NCBI GenBank assembly: GCA_016716265.1
Contig: JADJWQ010000002.1
Coordinates: 1,077,001 to 1,141,000, forward strand
Length of the DNA: 64,000 nt
Direction: 5' to 3'
Source: Planctomycetota bacterium
Lineage (GTDB): Bacteria > Planctomycetota > UBA1135 > UBA2386
Shown here: positions 18,420-28,109 of the stretch, piece after piece
How the letters are laid out: every line of letters starts with the position of its first letter
Numbering within the stretch: position 1 is the first letter of the stretch
Program-made: the position numbers and the translations under genes
The notes under the pieces: generated by a model
Seen by the model: the letters and a program-made list of their open reading frames with translations, nothing else
What the model was told of the DNA's origin: nothing
The model's database searches: none

Positions 18420-20354
18420 ATGAATGACTACCTCTCCGAGGTCTTCGGGGACGGCGGGCTCTTCGCCTCGCGGTTCCCCGGGTACGAGATGCGCGAGGGC
18501 CAGGTGGCGCTCGCCCGCATGGTCGACGAGGCCATGCGCGGCGGGCGTCACGCCCTCGGCGAAGGGCCATGCGGAACCGGCAAGTCGGTCGCGTACGCGG
18601 TGCCGGCCGTTCACCACGCGCACCACCAGAAGAAGCGCGTCGTGATCGCGACCGCGAACATCGCGCTGCAGGAGCAGCTCGTTAGGAAGGACCTGCCGAT
18701 GCTCGCGAGCGTGCTGCCGTGGCCGTTCACCTTCGCGCTGCTCAAGGGCCGCAACAACTACGTCTGCCTCGACCGCATGGCCGAGAGCGAGGCGCGCGGC
18801 GAGCTGCGTGGCCTCTACTACGACGACCAGCAGCGGCAGGTCGACGACGTGCTCGCGTGGGCCGACGCGACCAAGACCGGCGACGTCTCCGAGCTGGCGT
18901 TCATCCCGCACGCTCAGGTCTGGTCGAAGTTCTCGGTCGGCTCCGACGAGTGCAAGGGCGACGGCTGCCCGTTCCGCGACGACTGCTACGCCGAGCACGC
19001 GAAGGCGACGGCGCAGGGCGCGGACATCGTCGTCACGAACTACCACATGCTCTTCGCGCACCTCGCCGTGCGTCAGGCGACGGGGCAAGATCTCGTGCTG
19101 CCTGCGTTCGACCTGCTCGTGCTCGACGAGGCGCACGAGGCAGCGGAGATCGCCCGCGAGTTCTTCGGCTTCACGCTGTCGGAGCACACCTTCGGACGGC
19201 TCGCCTCGGCGGCGGCCGACCTCGGGGACAAGCAGCTCGCGGGCGAGCTTCGCCAGGAGGCGCAGCGCCTGTTCGCGACGCTCGCCGACTTCGCCCGCTC
19301 GCCCCGCTACAAGAAGCGGCTCAAGGCGCCGGGCTTCGCCAACGACGCTGCCCTCCAGCGCGCCCTCGGCAAGCTCGTGGCGCTCGCCAAGGCCCGCGCC
19401 GAGGACGAGCTCGCGGACAAGAAGGAGCGCGCCACGGCGCGCAGCGTGGCCAAGAACGCCGCCACCGCGGCCGCGCGCCTGTCCGAGGGGCTCGCGCAGT
19501 CGAACCCCGCCTGCGTCTACTGGCTCGACCTCGACAACAAGGGGCGCCCCAAGCTCCGGTCCAAGCCCATCGACGTGAGCGAGCTGCTGCGCGAGGAGCT
19601 GTTCGCTCGCTGCCCGTCGGTGTCGCTCGTGAGCGCGACGCTCACCACCTCGGGCACCTTCGACTTCGTGCGCCGCGAGCTCGGCGTGCCCGAGGGCGCG
19701 CTCGAGGTCGTCGCAGAGACGCCCTTCGACTTCACGTCGCAGGCGCTCCTCGTCGTGCCCGAGCGGCTGCCCGATCCGCGCGACGCCGACTTCATCGACG
19801 AGGCCTCGCGCATCTTCCAGCACGTGGTCGACGCCTGCGACGGCCGCACGCTGGGTCTCTTCACGTCGTACCGGAACCTGAACGCCGTCTACGACCGGCT
19901 CGACGGGCGGGAACACCGCGTGCTGCGCCAAGGCGAGCTTCCGCGCGCCGAGCTCACGCGCCTCTTCAAAGAGGACGTCGGCTCCATCCTGCTCGGGACC
20001 GAGAGCTTCTGGACCGGCATCGACGTCGCGGGCGAGGCGCTCACCGGGCTCGTCATCGACAAGCTGCCGTTCCCTCCGCCCGACGACCCGGTCATCGACG
20101 CCATCTGCGAGCGCGACCCGCGCGCCTTCGACAACTACCTCGTGCCGCTCGCCATCATCGCGCTGCGCCAGGGTGTGGGTCGCCTCATCCGCTGCAAGAC
20201 GGACGTGGGCGTCGCCGTCATCCTCGACAAGCGCATCGCGGAGAAGGGCTACGGGAAGAAGTTCTTGAAGAGCCTGCCGCCGATGCTCACCACCCGGCGC
20301 GTCGAGAACATCACCCGCTTCCTCGAGGAGGCTGCCTATGCGCGCGCGAGTTGA
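18420..20354 (+). CDS. DinG/XPD-type superfamily 2 DNA helicase
   Basis: 644 residues. Walker A is GEGPCGTGKSVAYAVP near residue 45. A four-Cys iron-sulfur domain is seen as NYVCLDR, SDECKGDGCPFRDDCY. Walker B is LLVLDEAHEA, and motif VI is IIALRQGVGRLIRC. A 5'-3' helicase of the XPD/DinG group, likely opening duplex or R-loop/D-loop structures during phage replication or recombination. It follows the SSB-like gene by 21 bp and overlaps the next helicase by 17 bp. Confidence 0.9.
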   Translation: MNDYLSEVFGDGGLFASRFPGYEMREGQVALARMVDEAMRGGRHALGEGPCGTGKSVAYAVPAVHHAHHQKKRVVIATANIALQEQLVRKDLPMLASVLPWPFTFALLKGRNNYVCLDRMAESEARGELRGLYYDDQQRQVDDVLAWADATKTGDVSELAFIPHAQVWSKFSVGSDECKGDGCPFRDDCYAEHAKATAQGADIVVTNYHMLFAHLAVRQATGQDLVLPAFDLLVLDEAHEAAEIAREFFGFTLSEHTFGRLASAAADLGDKQLAGELRQEAQRLFATLADFARSPRYKKRLKAPGFANDAALQRALGKLVALAKARAEDELADKKERATARSVAKNAATAAARLSEGLAQSNPACVYWLDLDNKGRPKLRSKPIDVSELLREELFARCPSVSLVSATLTTSGTFDFVRRELGVPEGALEVVAETPFDFTSQALLVVPERLPDPRDADFIDEASRIFQHVVDACDGRTLGLFTSYRNLNAVYDRLDGREHRVLRQGELPRAELTRLFKEDVGSILLGTESFWTGIDVAGEALTGLVIDKLPFPPPDDPVIDAICERDPRAFDNYLVPLAIIALRQGVGRLIRCKTDVGVAVILDKRIAEKGYGKKFLKSLPPMLTTRRVENITRFLEEAAYARAS

Positions 20355-21738
20355 CGCGGCGCTGACCCTCGACGCCCGCGAGGTGCCGCCGAAGGTCGTC
20401 GAGCGCCTGTGCCGGATGCTGTCGTTCCCGAACCCTGCGTTCCTTGACCGCCTTCGCCTCGGGCTGAACCCGGGCGCCGAGCTCGAGACGGTGTGCTTCG
20501 TCGAGCAGACGGGCGGCGAGCTACGCCTCCCGCGCGGCGCCATCCACGTGCTCAAGCGCGCGGCCGCGCAAGACGGGCTCATCGTCGCCTGCGACGACGC
20601 ACGCGTGCTGCCCGAGGAGCAGCTCGACGTGCCCGCGCTCGGGCTCCGCGACTACCAGTCGAACGCGGTCGAGAAGCTCGCGAAGGTCACACAGGGCACG
20701 GTCGTCATCCCGTGCGGTGGCGGCAAGACGCGCGTGGGCATGGGCGCGATCGCCAAGCTGCGCACGCCGACGCTCATCCTCGTCCACACCCTCGACCTCG
20801 CCGAGCAGTGGCTCGGGGAGCTGAAGGACAAGCTCGGTCTCGAGGCTGGGTTGATCGGCGATGGAGAGGAGCGCCCCGCGCCCGTGACCGTCGCCGTCAT
20901 CCAGGCACTCGTGCGCTGGGACCCGTCGAAGCTGGACACGCTACTCAACGGCTTCGGACTGCTCATCCTCGACGAAGCCCATCACGTCGCTGCGAGTACG
21001 TTCCACTCGGTGGTCGACCGCTGCCCCGCGCGGTACCGGCTCGGCCTCACCGCGACGCCGGATCGGGAGGACGGGCTGACCGCGCTGCTCGACCTGTTCC
21101 TGGGTGCGCCGCTCGTCACCGTCACGCACGACGAGCTGGTCGCGGCGGGCGTCCTCACGGTGCCCGACATCCACAGCATCGAGACGGACTTCCAGTACCT
21201 CTACACCGGTGCGGAGGACTACGCGCCGATGCTCGCCGCGGTCGCGAGTGACCCGGCGCGCAACGCGCTCATCGTCGAGCACGTGGTCTCCGAAGCCCGC
21301 GCCGGCCACGTCTGCCTCGTGCTCTCCGGGCGCATCGACCACTGCCACGCGCTCGCCGAGGCCATCGAGTCCGAGGGCGTCTCGGCGGCGGTGCTCACCG
21401 GGGAGGTCAAGCGCGCCGTCCGCAAGGAGCTGCTCGATCGCGCCCGCGCCGGGGAGCTGGCGGTCATCGTTGCGACGAGCCTCGCCGATGAAGGCCTCGA
21501 CCTGCCGCGCCTCTCCCGCGTGTTTCTCGCGTACCCCGGCCGCGCGCGCGGTCGCACCGTGCAGCGCCTCGGGCGCCTGATGCGCCCGCATGCCGAGAAA
21601 ACGGACGCCGCGCTCTTCGACTTCGTCGACCGGAAGGTGCCGCTCCTGCGCCGCCACCACCTCGAGCGCAGGAAGCTCTACGCCGAGGTGCTGGGCGTCC
21701 CTGCGTCGAAGCTCGGCACGCGCAGAGGAGCCGCATGA
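20338..21738 (+). CDS. XPB/RAD25-like superfamily 2 helicase
   Basis: 466 residues. An N-terminal DNA-binding segment is followed by LGLRDYQSNAVEKLAK, VIPCGGGKTRVGMGAI (Walker A), LLILDEAHHVAAST (DEAH), RLGLTATPDREDG and the second RecA lobe with VATSLADEGLDLPRLSR and TVQRLGRLMRPHAEK. The layout is of the XPB/UvsW group, 3'-5' helicases that remodel forks. ATG 20338 lies inside the end of the preceding gene, and its stop overlaps the primase start. Confidence 0.9.
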   Translation: MRARVDAALTLDAREVPPKVVERLCRMLSFPNPAFLDRLRLGLNPGAELETVCFVEQTGGELRLPRGAIHVLKRAAAQDGLIVACDDARVLPEEQLDVPALGLRDYQSNAVEKLAKVTQGTVVIPCGGGKTRVGMGAIAKLRTPTLILVHTLDLAEQWLGELKDKLGLEAGLIGDGEERPAPVTVAVIQALVRWDPSKLDTLLNGFGLLILDEAHHVAASTFHSVVDRCPARYRLGLTATPDREDGLTALLDLFLGAPLVTVTHDELVAAGVLTVPDIHSIETDFQYLYTGAEDYAPMLAAVASDPARNALIVEHVVSEARAGHVCLVLSGRIDHCHALAEAIESEGVSAAVLTGEVKRAVRKELLDRARAGELAVIVATSLADEGLDLPRLSRVFLAYPGRARGRTVQRLGRLMRPHAEKTDAALFDFVDRKVPLLRRHHLERRKLYAEVLGVPASKLGTRRGAA

Positions 21739-24700
21739 GCGCGCTCGGCCCCGACGAGAACACCATCCGCGCCACGTGGCGCTGGCTCGCCCACGGCGCG
21801 CACGGCGTCTCGGAGGTGCGCGTCATCCGCCCCGCGGGCGGCATCATCGGCATCGGCTTCTTCGACGACGAGGACGCATTCGTCCGTGAGTGCGTGCGCA
21901 CGAACGCGGCGGGCAACGTCTACGTCGGCATCCAGCCGCGCCCGCGCCGCCTCTTCGACGCGGCCCCGAACGTCGTGCGTCCGCTCAAGACCGGCGCCGG
22001 ACGCAAGGACATCGAGGTCATCACCGCGACGGTCATCGACCTCGACCCGGTGCGCCCGAAGGACACCGCCAGCACCGACGCCGAGCTCGCGCTCGCGATG
22101 GCCGCCGCGAACGAGGCGATCGCGTGGTGCGAGGCCGAGGGGCTCGTGCGCCCGCGCCTGATGATGAGCGGCAACGGCGCGCAGCTCTGGTTCGCGTTGC
22201 CGCCCACGGCGCTCGAGGGCGAGCGCCGCGAGCGGCTCCAGGCCGGGCTCAAGGCCTTCGAGACGAAGGTCCGCGAGCGCGCGCAGACCGACGCGGTCCA
22301 CGTCGACTCCATCCACGACGTCGCCCGCATCATCAAGGTGATCGGCACCGTCAGCCACAAGGGCGACGGCAAGGGCGACCGCCCGCACCGCGTGAGCGCC
22401 GCGCTCTCTGGCTTCGATCGCAGCGAAGACGACAAGCTTCTCGCGCGCCTCGACGTTGAGCCTGAGTCGACGCTGCCCGTCGCTGCCCCGCGCGCCTCGC
22501 TTCCGATGGTGGGCAACGTGGCGGCGCCCGGCACCGGCACCACGAAGGCGAAGCGCACGCCGGAGGGCGAATACGACTGGGAGCACCCGGTCGAGATGTG
22601 CGGCCCCATCCAGCGGCTCTGGGACCACGGCGCTGAGGACCGCAGCGTCGCCATCTTCGACATGGTGCGCTTCTTTGCGCACAAGGGGCTCGGGCTCGAT
22701 GAGATCACCGAGCTGGTGCTCGAGTACGACCGCCGGGGCTTGGGCAAGCTGCGCGGTCGCGACGGCGTTCGCTACGTCGCCAAGGCCCACGAGAAGGTGC
22801 TCGCCACTGCGCGCGCCGACGGCTCCATCGCGCCGCCGTGCCACTCGCTCCAGAAGATCGGCTTCTGCAAGGTGAACGTCGAGCCCTCCGCTCGCTGCGA
22901 CCTCTACGACGTCGTCTTCGACATCGAGAAGGCCATCGAGGCCGTGCCCGCCGACACGCCCGCGCGCGAGCTGGAGTACCGGCTCAAGCCCATCCTCGAC
23001 GCCATCGCGCACCGCGACCCGTCGGTGCAGTCGAAGTACCTCGGCGCCGTCGAGAAGCGCTTCGGGCTCAAGGCCAAGGACCTGCGCAAGGCGGTCGCCA
23101 AGGCGGCCACCGCGCCCGCGCGCGAGGAGGGCGAGGGCACCGATCCCGAGAACAGCGACGAGGACATGGAGGGCGCGATCTTCGAGGACGCGTCCTGCTA
23201 CTACTGCATGACCGCGCGCGGCGAGTCGAAGGTCATCTCGTCGTTCACCATCGAGCCGACGATGCGCGTCCTCACCGAGGACGGCGAGATGATCTTCGGC
23301 GACGCGCTCACCGACAAGCACGGCAAGGTGCCGGGGCTACGCCTCCCGCTCACCGCGTTTCACAGCAAGCGCGACCTCATTCGCCAGCTCCCGTCCGCTG
23401 ACCTCCAGTGGACCGGCAGCGACAACAACGTCCAGGGGCTCCTGCGGGTGCTCGCGCGCCGGGAGATCCCGCGTCGTCCGGGCTCCAACATGCTCGGCGA
23501 CTACAAGAAGGGCGAGCACCACGTCTGGCTCGGGCCGAACTGCGCCATCGGAAAGGACGGCTTCATGGAACCGTCGCCCGTCATGTACGTCCCGAGCGGC
23601 GCCTCGCTCGACAAGCGCATCGCCTACGTGAAGGTCGACGAGGACACGTTCCTCGAGGTCGCGGCGACGGTCTTCCGCTGCCTGCCGGAGGTGAACCGCC
23701 CCGAGGTGATGCTGCCTGTCATCGGCTGGTTCTTCGCTACGCCGATGAAGCCGCGCTTCATGGAGAGGGTCGGCACGTTCCCGACGCTCTTCGTCTGGGG
23801 CACGCAGGGCTCGGGCAAGTCGAGCCTCTGCATCGACATCATGTGGCCGCTGTTCGGCATCCGCGACGCCGAGCCGTACTCCGCGACGGAGACCGAGTTC
23901 GCGCTCCTCAAGCTCCTCACGTCGACGCGCTCGGTGCCCGTCTTCATCGACGAGTACAAGCCCTACGACATGCAGCGCCAGCGGCTGAACACCCTGCACC
24001 GCTACCTGCGTCGGCTGTACCGGGGCGAGACCGAGGAGCGCGGGCGTCCCGACCTCAAGGTGAACAGCTACCACCTGCAGGCGCCCGTCTGCGTCGCGGG
24101 CGAGACGCGTCCCACGGAGGCCGCGCTGCTCGAGCGCATCGTCACCGCGAACCCGGACAAGACGACGCTCGCGCAGAACCCGACCGCGCGCGCCGCCTAC
24201 AAGGAGCTGCGCTCGGTGGACCTGGTGATGTTCGCCCCGCGCTACATCCAGTTCTGCCTCGGGCGCGACTTCGACGCCGACCTTGAGGTCGCGCGCGCCG
24301 TGGCCAAGGCGCTCCTCGACGGCCGCAAGGTGCCCGTGCGCATCGTCGAGAACCTCACCGCCATGCTGCTCGGCGTGCATCTCTTCGAGGAGTTCGCCAA
24401 GCACTGCGGCTGCGAGCTCCCCGACGAGCTCGGCGTCGAAGCCGCCGTCAACGCCGTCCTCGAGGACGTGCTCGAGACCGATCACGGCGTGAAGAACGCC
24501 CTCGACCACTTCCTCGAGATGCTCGGCGTGATGGCCGTGCAGGGAGACCTCAAGCACAAGGTCCACTACGTGTTCGAGGACGGGCACCTCGCCGTCCACC
24601 TCGAGAGCGCCTACGACGCCTTCCGCGCGCACTGCAAGCGCATCGACTACGAGGGCGAGATGGTCGACCTGAAGGCGCTGCGCCGCCTCGTCACCGAGAG

Positions 24701-24893
24701 CAAGAAGCAGGGCGGGTTCGTCACCGCCGAGAGCGAGCGCGTCACCTTCGACAGCGGGCGGCGCCGCGCGTTCCTTGTGGACCTCTCCAAGACCAAGGTC
24801 GTCACCGCCGACGACTTCCCGACGCCGGAGCCGGGCGGCAGCAGCGGCTTCCGCGACAACTTCAAGGGCCGCTACGGGCGCGACGACTCATGA
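21735..24893 (+). CDS. Primase-polymerase fused to replicative helicase
   Basis: 1052 residues. The N-terminal archaeo-eukaryotic primase domain shows TATVIDLDPVRPKD (catalytic Asp pair), RLMMSGNGAQLWFALPP and ARIIKVIGTVSHKGDG. A Cys-containing linker (CHSLQKIGFC...SARC) follows, then an ATPase with PTLFVWGTQGSGKSSLCIDI (Walker A, about residue 690) and SVPVFIDEYKPYD (Walker B). Such proteins initiate replication in phages and plasmids. It ends the rightward early operon and meets the minus-strand gene tail to tail with a 6 bp overlap. No origin repeats are obvious nearby. Confidence 0.85.
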   Translation: MSALGPDENTIRATWRWLAHGAHGVSEVRVIRPAGGIIGIGFFDDEDAFVRECVRTNAAGNVYVGIQPRPRRLFDAAPNVVRPLKTGAGRKDIEVITATVIDLDPVRPKDTASTDAELALAMAAANEAIAWCEAEGLVRPRLMMSGNGAQLWFALPPTALEGERRERLQAGLKAFETKVRERAQTDAVHVDSIHDVARIIKVIGTVSHKGDGKGDRPHRVSAALSGFDRSEDDKLLARLDVEPESTLPVAAPRASLPMVGNVAAPGTGTTKAKRTPEGEYDWEHPVEMCGPIQRLWDHGAEDRSVAIFDMVRFFAHKGLGLDEITELVLEYDRRGLGKLRGRDGVRYVAKAHEKVLATARADGSIAPPCHSLQKIGFCKVNVEPSARCDLYDVVFDIEKAIEAVPADTPARELEYRLKPILDAIAHRDPSVQSKYLGAVEKRFGLKAKDLRKAVAKAATAPAREEGEGTDPENSDEDMEGAIFEDASCYYCMTARGESKVISSFTIEPTMRVLTEDGEMIFGDALTDKHGKVPGLRLPLTAFHSKRDLIRQLPSADLQWTGSDNNVQGLLRVLARREIPRRPGSNMLGDYKKGEHHVWLGPNCAIGKDGFMEPSPVMYVPSGASLDKRIAYVKVDEDTFLEVAATVFRCLPEVNRPEVMLPVIGWFFATPMKPRFMERVGTFPTLFVWGTQGSGKSSLCIDIMWPLFGIRDAEPYSATETEFALLKLLTSTRSVPVFIDEYKPYDMQRQRLNTLHRYLRRLYRGETEERGRPDLKVNSYHLQAPVCVAGETRPTEAALLERIVTANPDKTTLAQNPTARAAYKELRSVDLVMFAPRYIQFCLGRDFDADLEVARAVAKALLDGRKVPVRIVENLTAMLLGVHLFEEFAKHCGCELPDELGVEAAVNAVLEDVLETDHGVKNALDHFLEMLGVMAVQGDLKHKVHYVFEDGHLAVHLESAYDAFRAHCKRIDYEGEMVDLKALRRLVTESKKQGGFVTAESERVTFDSGRRRAFLVDLSKTKVVTADDFPTPEPGGSSGFRDNFKGRYGRDDS

Positions 24894-26105
24894 CTTCAGC
24901 GCGCGTTCGTCAGGGAGCGGCACGCCGAGTGCGCGGGCCTCGCCGAGCATCTTGATCGCTTTGGCGCGTGCCTGCGTCTTGTTGCGCGCCAACTCGTCAC
25001 TCCCCGAGGTCTTCCGCTTGCTCTTGGCGGGCTTCTCCTCGCGCGTCTCATTTTGCTTGTCGCCGAGGAGCCGGAGGTTCGCGAGGCTGGGGTCGAAGTG
25101 GATGTGGCGCGGGTTGAGCGGCAGGCGCAGCATCCCTGGGCGGTCCGTCGACGACTGGAGGAGCGCCTTGCGCTCGGCTGCGGTCATGCCGGCGTACCCG
25201 TCTGGCTGGTCAGCGACGAGCGCGTTGCGCAGCTCGACGAGGTCCACCTCGCGCTCGTCGAGCTGGAGGTGCGGAGCCTTCTTCAGCCAGCCGCCTTCTT
25301 CGACGTCGGGGGCTGCCACCCGCGCCGCCGCGAGCCTGAGCAGCCGCGCGAACTTCGCGTCGCTGACGCGGAAGGCCGCGAGCAACTCGCCATTGAGGCG
25401 GACCACGTGGCGCTCCGGCTCGGAGGCGAACAGCAGCTCGACGTCCTCGAAGAGCGCCTCCTTGGCCTTCGCGCGGGCCGCCCACGACTCGGGCCAGAGC
25501 AGCTTCAGCGCGCGGTGCAGCCGGAGCCCCGGCGCGTCGAGCCCGAGCTCAACGTGGCCATCGCCCACAAGCCGCGGCTCCGTTCGTCTCGCGACGACCA
25601 CCGCGACAGCGTCGGCGCCCGCCGCGCGCCGCAGCTCGAGGATCGGCCCGCGCTGCCCGCTCCCCTCGGCGGTGGCGAGCACCACCAGGGTGCGCCCCAC
25701 GCGACGCTCCAGGACCCCGAGGGGCAGCAGCCCTTCGAGCGCGGCGACGCTGGTGGCCGCGAGCGCCTCCTCGGCACACACGCGCGCCACGACGGGCCCC
25801 AGGGCCGCCGCGCGATCGAGGGCGAGCACCGCCAGCTCGGTCTTCGTCAGCGGGATGGGCTCGCACTCGGCGGGCACGTTCCCGCAGACCGTGACGAACC
25901 CGCCGTCGCGCTCGTGGACCTGGCGCGGGCAGCCGTCGCCGCCGCCGTTCGGACACTGGAACACCCCGGCGCGCTCGCCGGTGGGCTTCAGGTGGGGCTT
26001 GAGCAGCGCGAGGTCCTGGCCGAAGCGCTCCTGCCACTCGGCGAGGACCGCGCGGTTCCAGGGCGCCGCCTCAAGCGACCGCCACAGCCGGAGCAAGGTC
26101 TGCAT
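24888..26105 (-). CDS. Unknown phage protein with N-terminal zinc knuckle, 405 aa
   Basis: Starts MQTLLRLWRSLEAAPWN. A Cys set near residues 50-82 (VFQCPNGGGDGCPRQ ... TVCGNVPAECEPI) suggests zinc binding. Then come a helical region, a segment with PGLRLHRALKLLWPESWAAR and ERHVVRLNGELLAAFRVSDA, and a Lys-rich C-terminus (REEKPAKSKRKTSG). I do not recognise a family. It overlaps the end of the upstream gene by 35 bp, and both are preceded by a 23-codon leader, so they act as one unit. Confidence 0.6.
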   Translation of the reverse strand: MQTLLRLWRSLEAAPWNRAVLAEWQERFGQDLALLKPHLKPTGERAGVFQCPNGGGDGCPRQVHERDGGFVTVCGNVPAECEPIPLTKTELAVLALDRAAALGPVVARVCAEEALAATSVAALEGLLPLGVLERRVGRTLVVLATAEGSGQRGPILELRRAAGADAVAVVVARRTEPRLVGDGHVELGLDAPGLRLHRALKLLWPESWAARAKAKEALFEDVELLFASEPERHVVRLNGELLAAFRVSDAKFARLLRLAAARVAAPDVEEGGWLKKAPHLQLDEREVDLVELRNALVADQPDGYAGMTAAERKALLQSSTDRPGMLRLPLNPRHIHFDPSLANLRLLGDKQNETREEKPAKSKRKTSGSDELARNKTQARAKAIKMLGEARALGVPLPDERALKS

Positions 26106-27267
26106 CCTGCGCCTCCACGGTGGGCGTCTTCACGAACCCGCGGGCCGTGAGCCACGCCTCGACGACGCTCGCGTCGGAATCGCGGGTGTAGCTCGCGATG
26201 TTCTGGGGACGGATGGTCACGGTGCGCGGCGTCTTCGCGTCCGTGAACTTCACGAGGAAGCTCGCCTTCACGAGGCGTCCCTTGGGCAGCTCCTTCTTGC
26301 GGCCCTTGAGCGCCTCGAAGAGATCCTTCGCGCGACGGATCTCGATCTCGCCCTGGGGCCCGCCCCAGAGGATCTGCACCTCCTTCAGCGTGATGGTGTC
26401 GATGCCCTCGACGTCGCTGCAGATGAGCGCGTCGGCGCCGTCGTCCTGCAAGGGCGCGAGCGTGTACTTGGCGGTGTTCGGGAACCGCTTCGGATCGCCG
26501 AAGAGCAGCTCGCCGAACAGCTCGCGGTAGAGTGCGACGAGCTTCTTGTTGCCCTCGGCGTTCACCGACAGCTCGCCGAGCCCCTGATCGTACTTGAGCA
26601 CGTCGTACTTCTCGGGCCGGTAGTAGACCGAGGTCATCCCCGTCTTCTCGATGGACCCCTCGCGCTTGAACGGATCACCCCGACGCACGAGGAACCAGAC
26701 GCCGTCGGGACGCGGGAACACGAAGAGCTTGCAGGTCCGCCCTCGCTTCATCGCCTCGAGGCGAATGCCGAGCGCCTCCTCGCAGGCTCGCAGCTTCTTG
26801 GCTCCGGGCGCCCGGTACTTCGTGTCGACGCCGTCCGGCGACTGGAAGTACTCGAACGTCCGGCGCCGCTGCAGAAGGAAGTGTTCGGCGTGCTTCTGCT
26901 CGAGCAAGGCGGGCGCGCGCAGCCGCACCTGCACCGCGACGTCGGCCGGCGTCGGCTCGTCGCCGACGTCGAGCTTCACGCCTGCGGCGGCAGCCGCCTC
27001 GAGGAGACCGTCCATCGCGTCGGCCGTGGCCATCTCGTCGACGTAATACAGGTCGTCGATCAGCTCGCTCGGCGTCTGCTCGTCGGGCGTCATCAGCACG
27101 GCAGCGATCGCCTCGTAGTCGGGGCCGTGCCCGTTGAACGAGCCGAAGTCGACGCCGCGCGTCGCGAAGTAGGCGGCGTGCTTGTCGAGCAGGTCCATCA
27201 GGTACTTGGCCTGCACGGCTTGCAGCGACTCGGCGCTGGAGAAATGTCGGAGCGTAAACGTGGCCAT
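26071..27267 (-). CDS. Unknown phage protein, 398 aa
   Basis: Begins MATFTLRHFSSAESLQAVQA. Mixed alpha/beta: KYLMDLLDKHAAYFATRGVD, KLFVFPRPDGVWFLVRRGDP, GMTSVYYRPEKYDVLKYDQG, LYRELFGELLFGDPKRFPNT, then DTITLKEVQILWGGPQGEIE and a C-terminal TRDSDASVVEAWLTARGFVK. The pattern around residues 190-240 would suit a nucleic-acid-binding or nuclease fold, but no catalytic signature is clear. It has a strong GAGGAGGG site upstream and sits three bases after a 23-codon reading frame. Confidence 0.6.
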   Translation of the reverse strand: MATFTLRHFSSAESLQAVQAKYLMDLLDKHAAYFATRGVDFGSFNGHGPDYEAIAAVLMTPDEQTPSELIDDLYYVDEMATADAMDGLLEAAAAAGVKLDVGDEPTPADVAVQVRLRAPALLEQKHAEHFLLQRRRTFEYFQSPDGVDTKYRAPGAKKLRACEEALGIRLEAMKRGRTCKLFVFPRPDGVWFLVRRGDPFKREGSIEKTGMTSVYYRPEKYDVLKYDQGLGELSVNAEGNKKLVALYRELFGELLFGDPKRFPNTAKYTLAPLQDDGADALICSDVEGIDTITLKEVQILWGGPQGEIEIRRAKDLFEALKGRKKELPKGRLVKASFLVKFTDAKTPRTVTIRPQNIASYTRDSDASVVEAWLTARGFVKTPTVEAQDADLAPAVAVA

Positions 27268-27270
27268 GGC

Positions 27271-27342
27271 TCAGCCCTCCTCGCGAGCGAAGAGGACGCC
27301 GCGAAGCGACGTCGGGTTGGGGGCGGTGGGGGTGAGCTGCAT
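27271..27342 (-). CDS. 23-codon leader peptide
   Basis: MQLTPTAPNPTSLRGVLFAR plus EEG. The ATG at 27340-27342 has AGGAGA seven bases upstream, and the stop at 27271-27273 is followed three bases later by the ATG of the next gene. Its small size, good ribosome site and tight spacing fit a translated leader that couples or attenuates the two-gene unit. Alternatively it is a chance frame. Confidence 0.45.
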   Translation of the reverse strand: MQLTPTAPNPTSLRGVLFAREEG

Positions 27343-27354
27343 GGGCGACGTCTC

Positions 27355-27368
27355 CTGTGAACTGTGAA
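27355..27368. promoter_or_regulatory. Tandem TGTGAAC repeat before the leader peptide
   Basis: TGTGAAC occurs twice in tandem (27355-27361, 27362-27368) just upstream of the leader's ribosome site, followed by A/T-rich AAACC. This would suit an operator or promoter of the minus-strand two-gene unit. Confidence 0.35.
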
Positions 27369-27388
27369 CTAAACCGTGGACACTCCGA

Positions 27389-27405
27389 GCACGGCAAAGC
27401 CGTGC
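27389..27405 (-). terminator. Hairpin after the ImmA gene
   Basis: GCACGGC, a three-base loop, then GCCGTGC, perfectly paired, 2 bp beyond the ImmA stop at 27408. It probably separates the lysogeny-switch transcript from the downstream two-gene unit. No T-tract is seen. Confidence 0.5.
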
Positions 27406-27407
27406 GG

Positions 27408-28109
27408 CTACAGCAGGCTCCTCTGGGGGTTCGACGCGTCGAGGACGAGGTTCAGGTCCAGGAGGCGGTAACGCATCGCCTCGTTCGACACGTTCGTGAA
27501 GTTGCCCTTCGCCATCACCTCGGTGGCGAGGTCGCGGAGCTTCTCGTCGAGCACGCGCGCCTTCCGCTTCGCCTCGACGTCTTCCCAGGTCGGCAGCGTG
27601 TCTCCGCAGAGCGCCCGCACGGTGGCGCGCACGTCGGCGGCAGGCATGAGGAGCGCGGCGGCGAACCTGTCCGCCTGCCACTCGGCGGGCGCCTTCTTCT
27701 GACTGGAGCGGCAGAAGATGGTGGGCTGCTTGGGCACGTCGTCCTTGCCGAACAGTGTGGCCGTGACCTGCTCCATCTCGATGAGCGGGCGGTGCAGGTA
27801 CCAGTGTCCGCCCTCGTGGGCGAGCGTGAAGGCGAGACGCCCCTCCTTGCCCTCGATCATCAGGGACTCGTCGATGAAGACGCGCTGGTCCTTGATGAAC
27901 GTCGCGCCGAGCACGTCGGGCACGCCGATGAAGTCGGGCAGGTCGATGTAGACGAGGTCGAGCTCGAAGTACCCCTCGAGGATGTTCTCGACGTCGATGG
28001 GCGCGCGCACGGGCTTGCCCTTGTCCTTGGCGTACTTGTGCAGCAGCTCGTTGGCCGCGCGCTCGACCTGCTTCTCGTGCAGGAAGGGGACCTTCAGCTC
28101 TGGAATCAT
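27408..28109 (-). CDS. ImmA/IrrE-family metalloprotease
   Basis: 233 residues. The zinc-protease motif LAFTLAHEGGHWYLH (HExxH) is followed by a glutamate-bearing helix, APAEWQADRFAAALLMP, the typical second half of the ImmA/IrrE site. An N-terminal helical segment is VERAANELLHKYAKDKGKPV. In ICEBs1 and many prophages ImmA cleaves the XRE-family repressor encoded next to it when DNA is damaged, releasing lytic or transfer genes. ATG 28107-28109 overlaps the stop of the XRE gene, so repressor and protease are coupled. Confidence 0.88.
   Translation of the reverse strand: MIPELKVPFLHEKQVERAANELLHKYAKDKGKPVRAPIDVENILEGYFELDLVYIDLPDFIGVPDVLGATFIKDQRVFIDESLMIEGKEGRLAFTLAHEGGHWYLHRPLIEMEQVTATLFGKDDVPKQPTIFCRSSQKKAPAEWQADRFAAALLMPAADVRATVRALCGDTLPTWEDVEAKRKARVLDEKLRDLATEVMAKGNFTNVSNEAMRYRLLDLNLVLDASNPQRSLL

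Noticed and set aside
17859..20582. Very long minus-strand frame opposite the SSB-like and DinG-type genes
   Set aside because: The product is Arg/Val/Leu/Glu low complexity, and the plus strand encodes complete helicase motifs.
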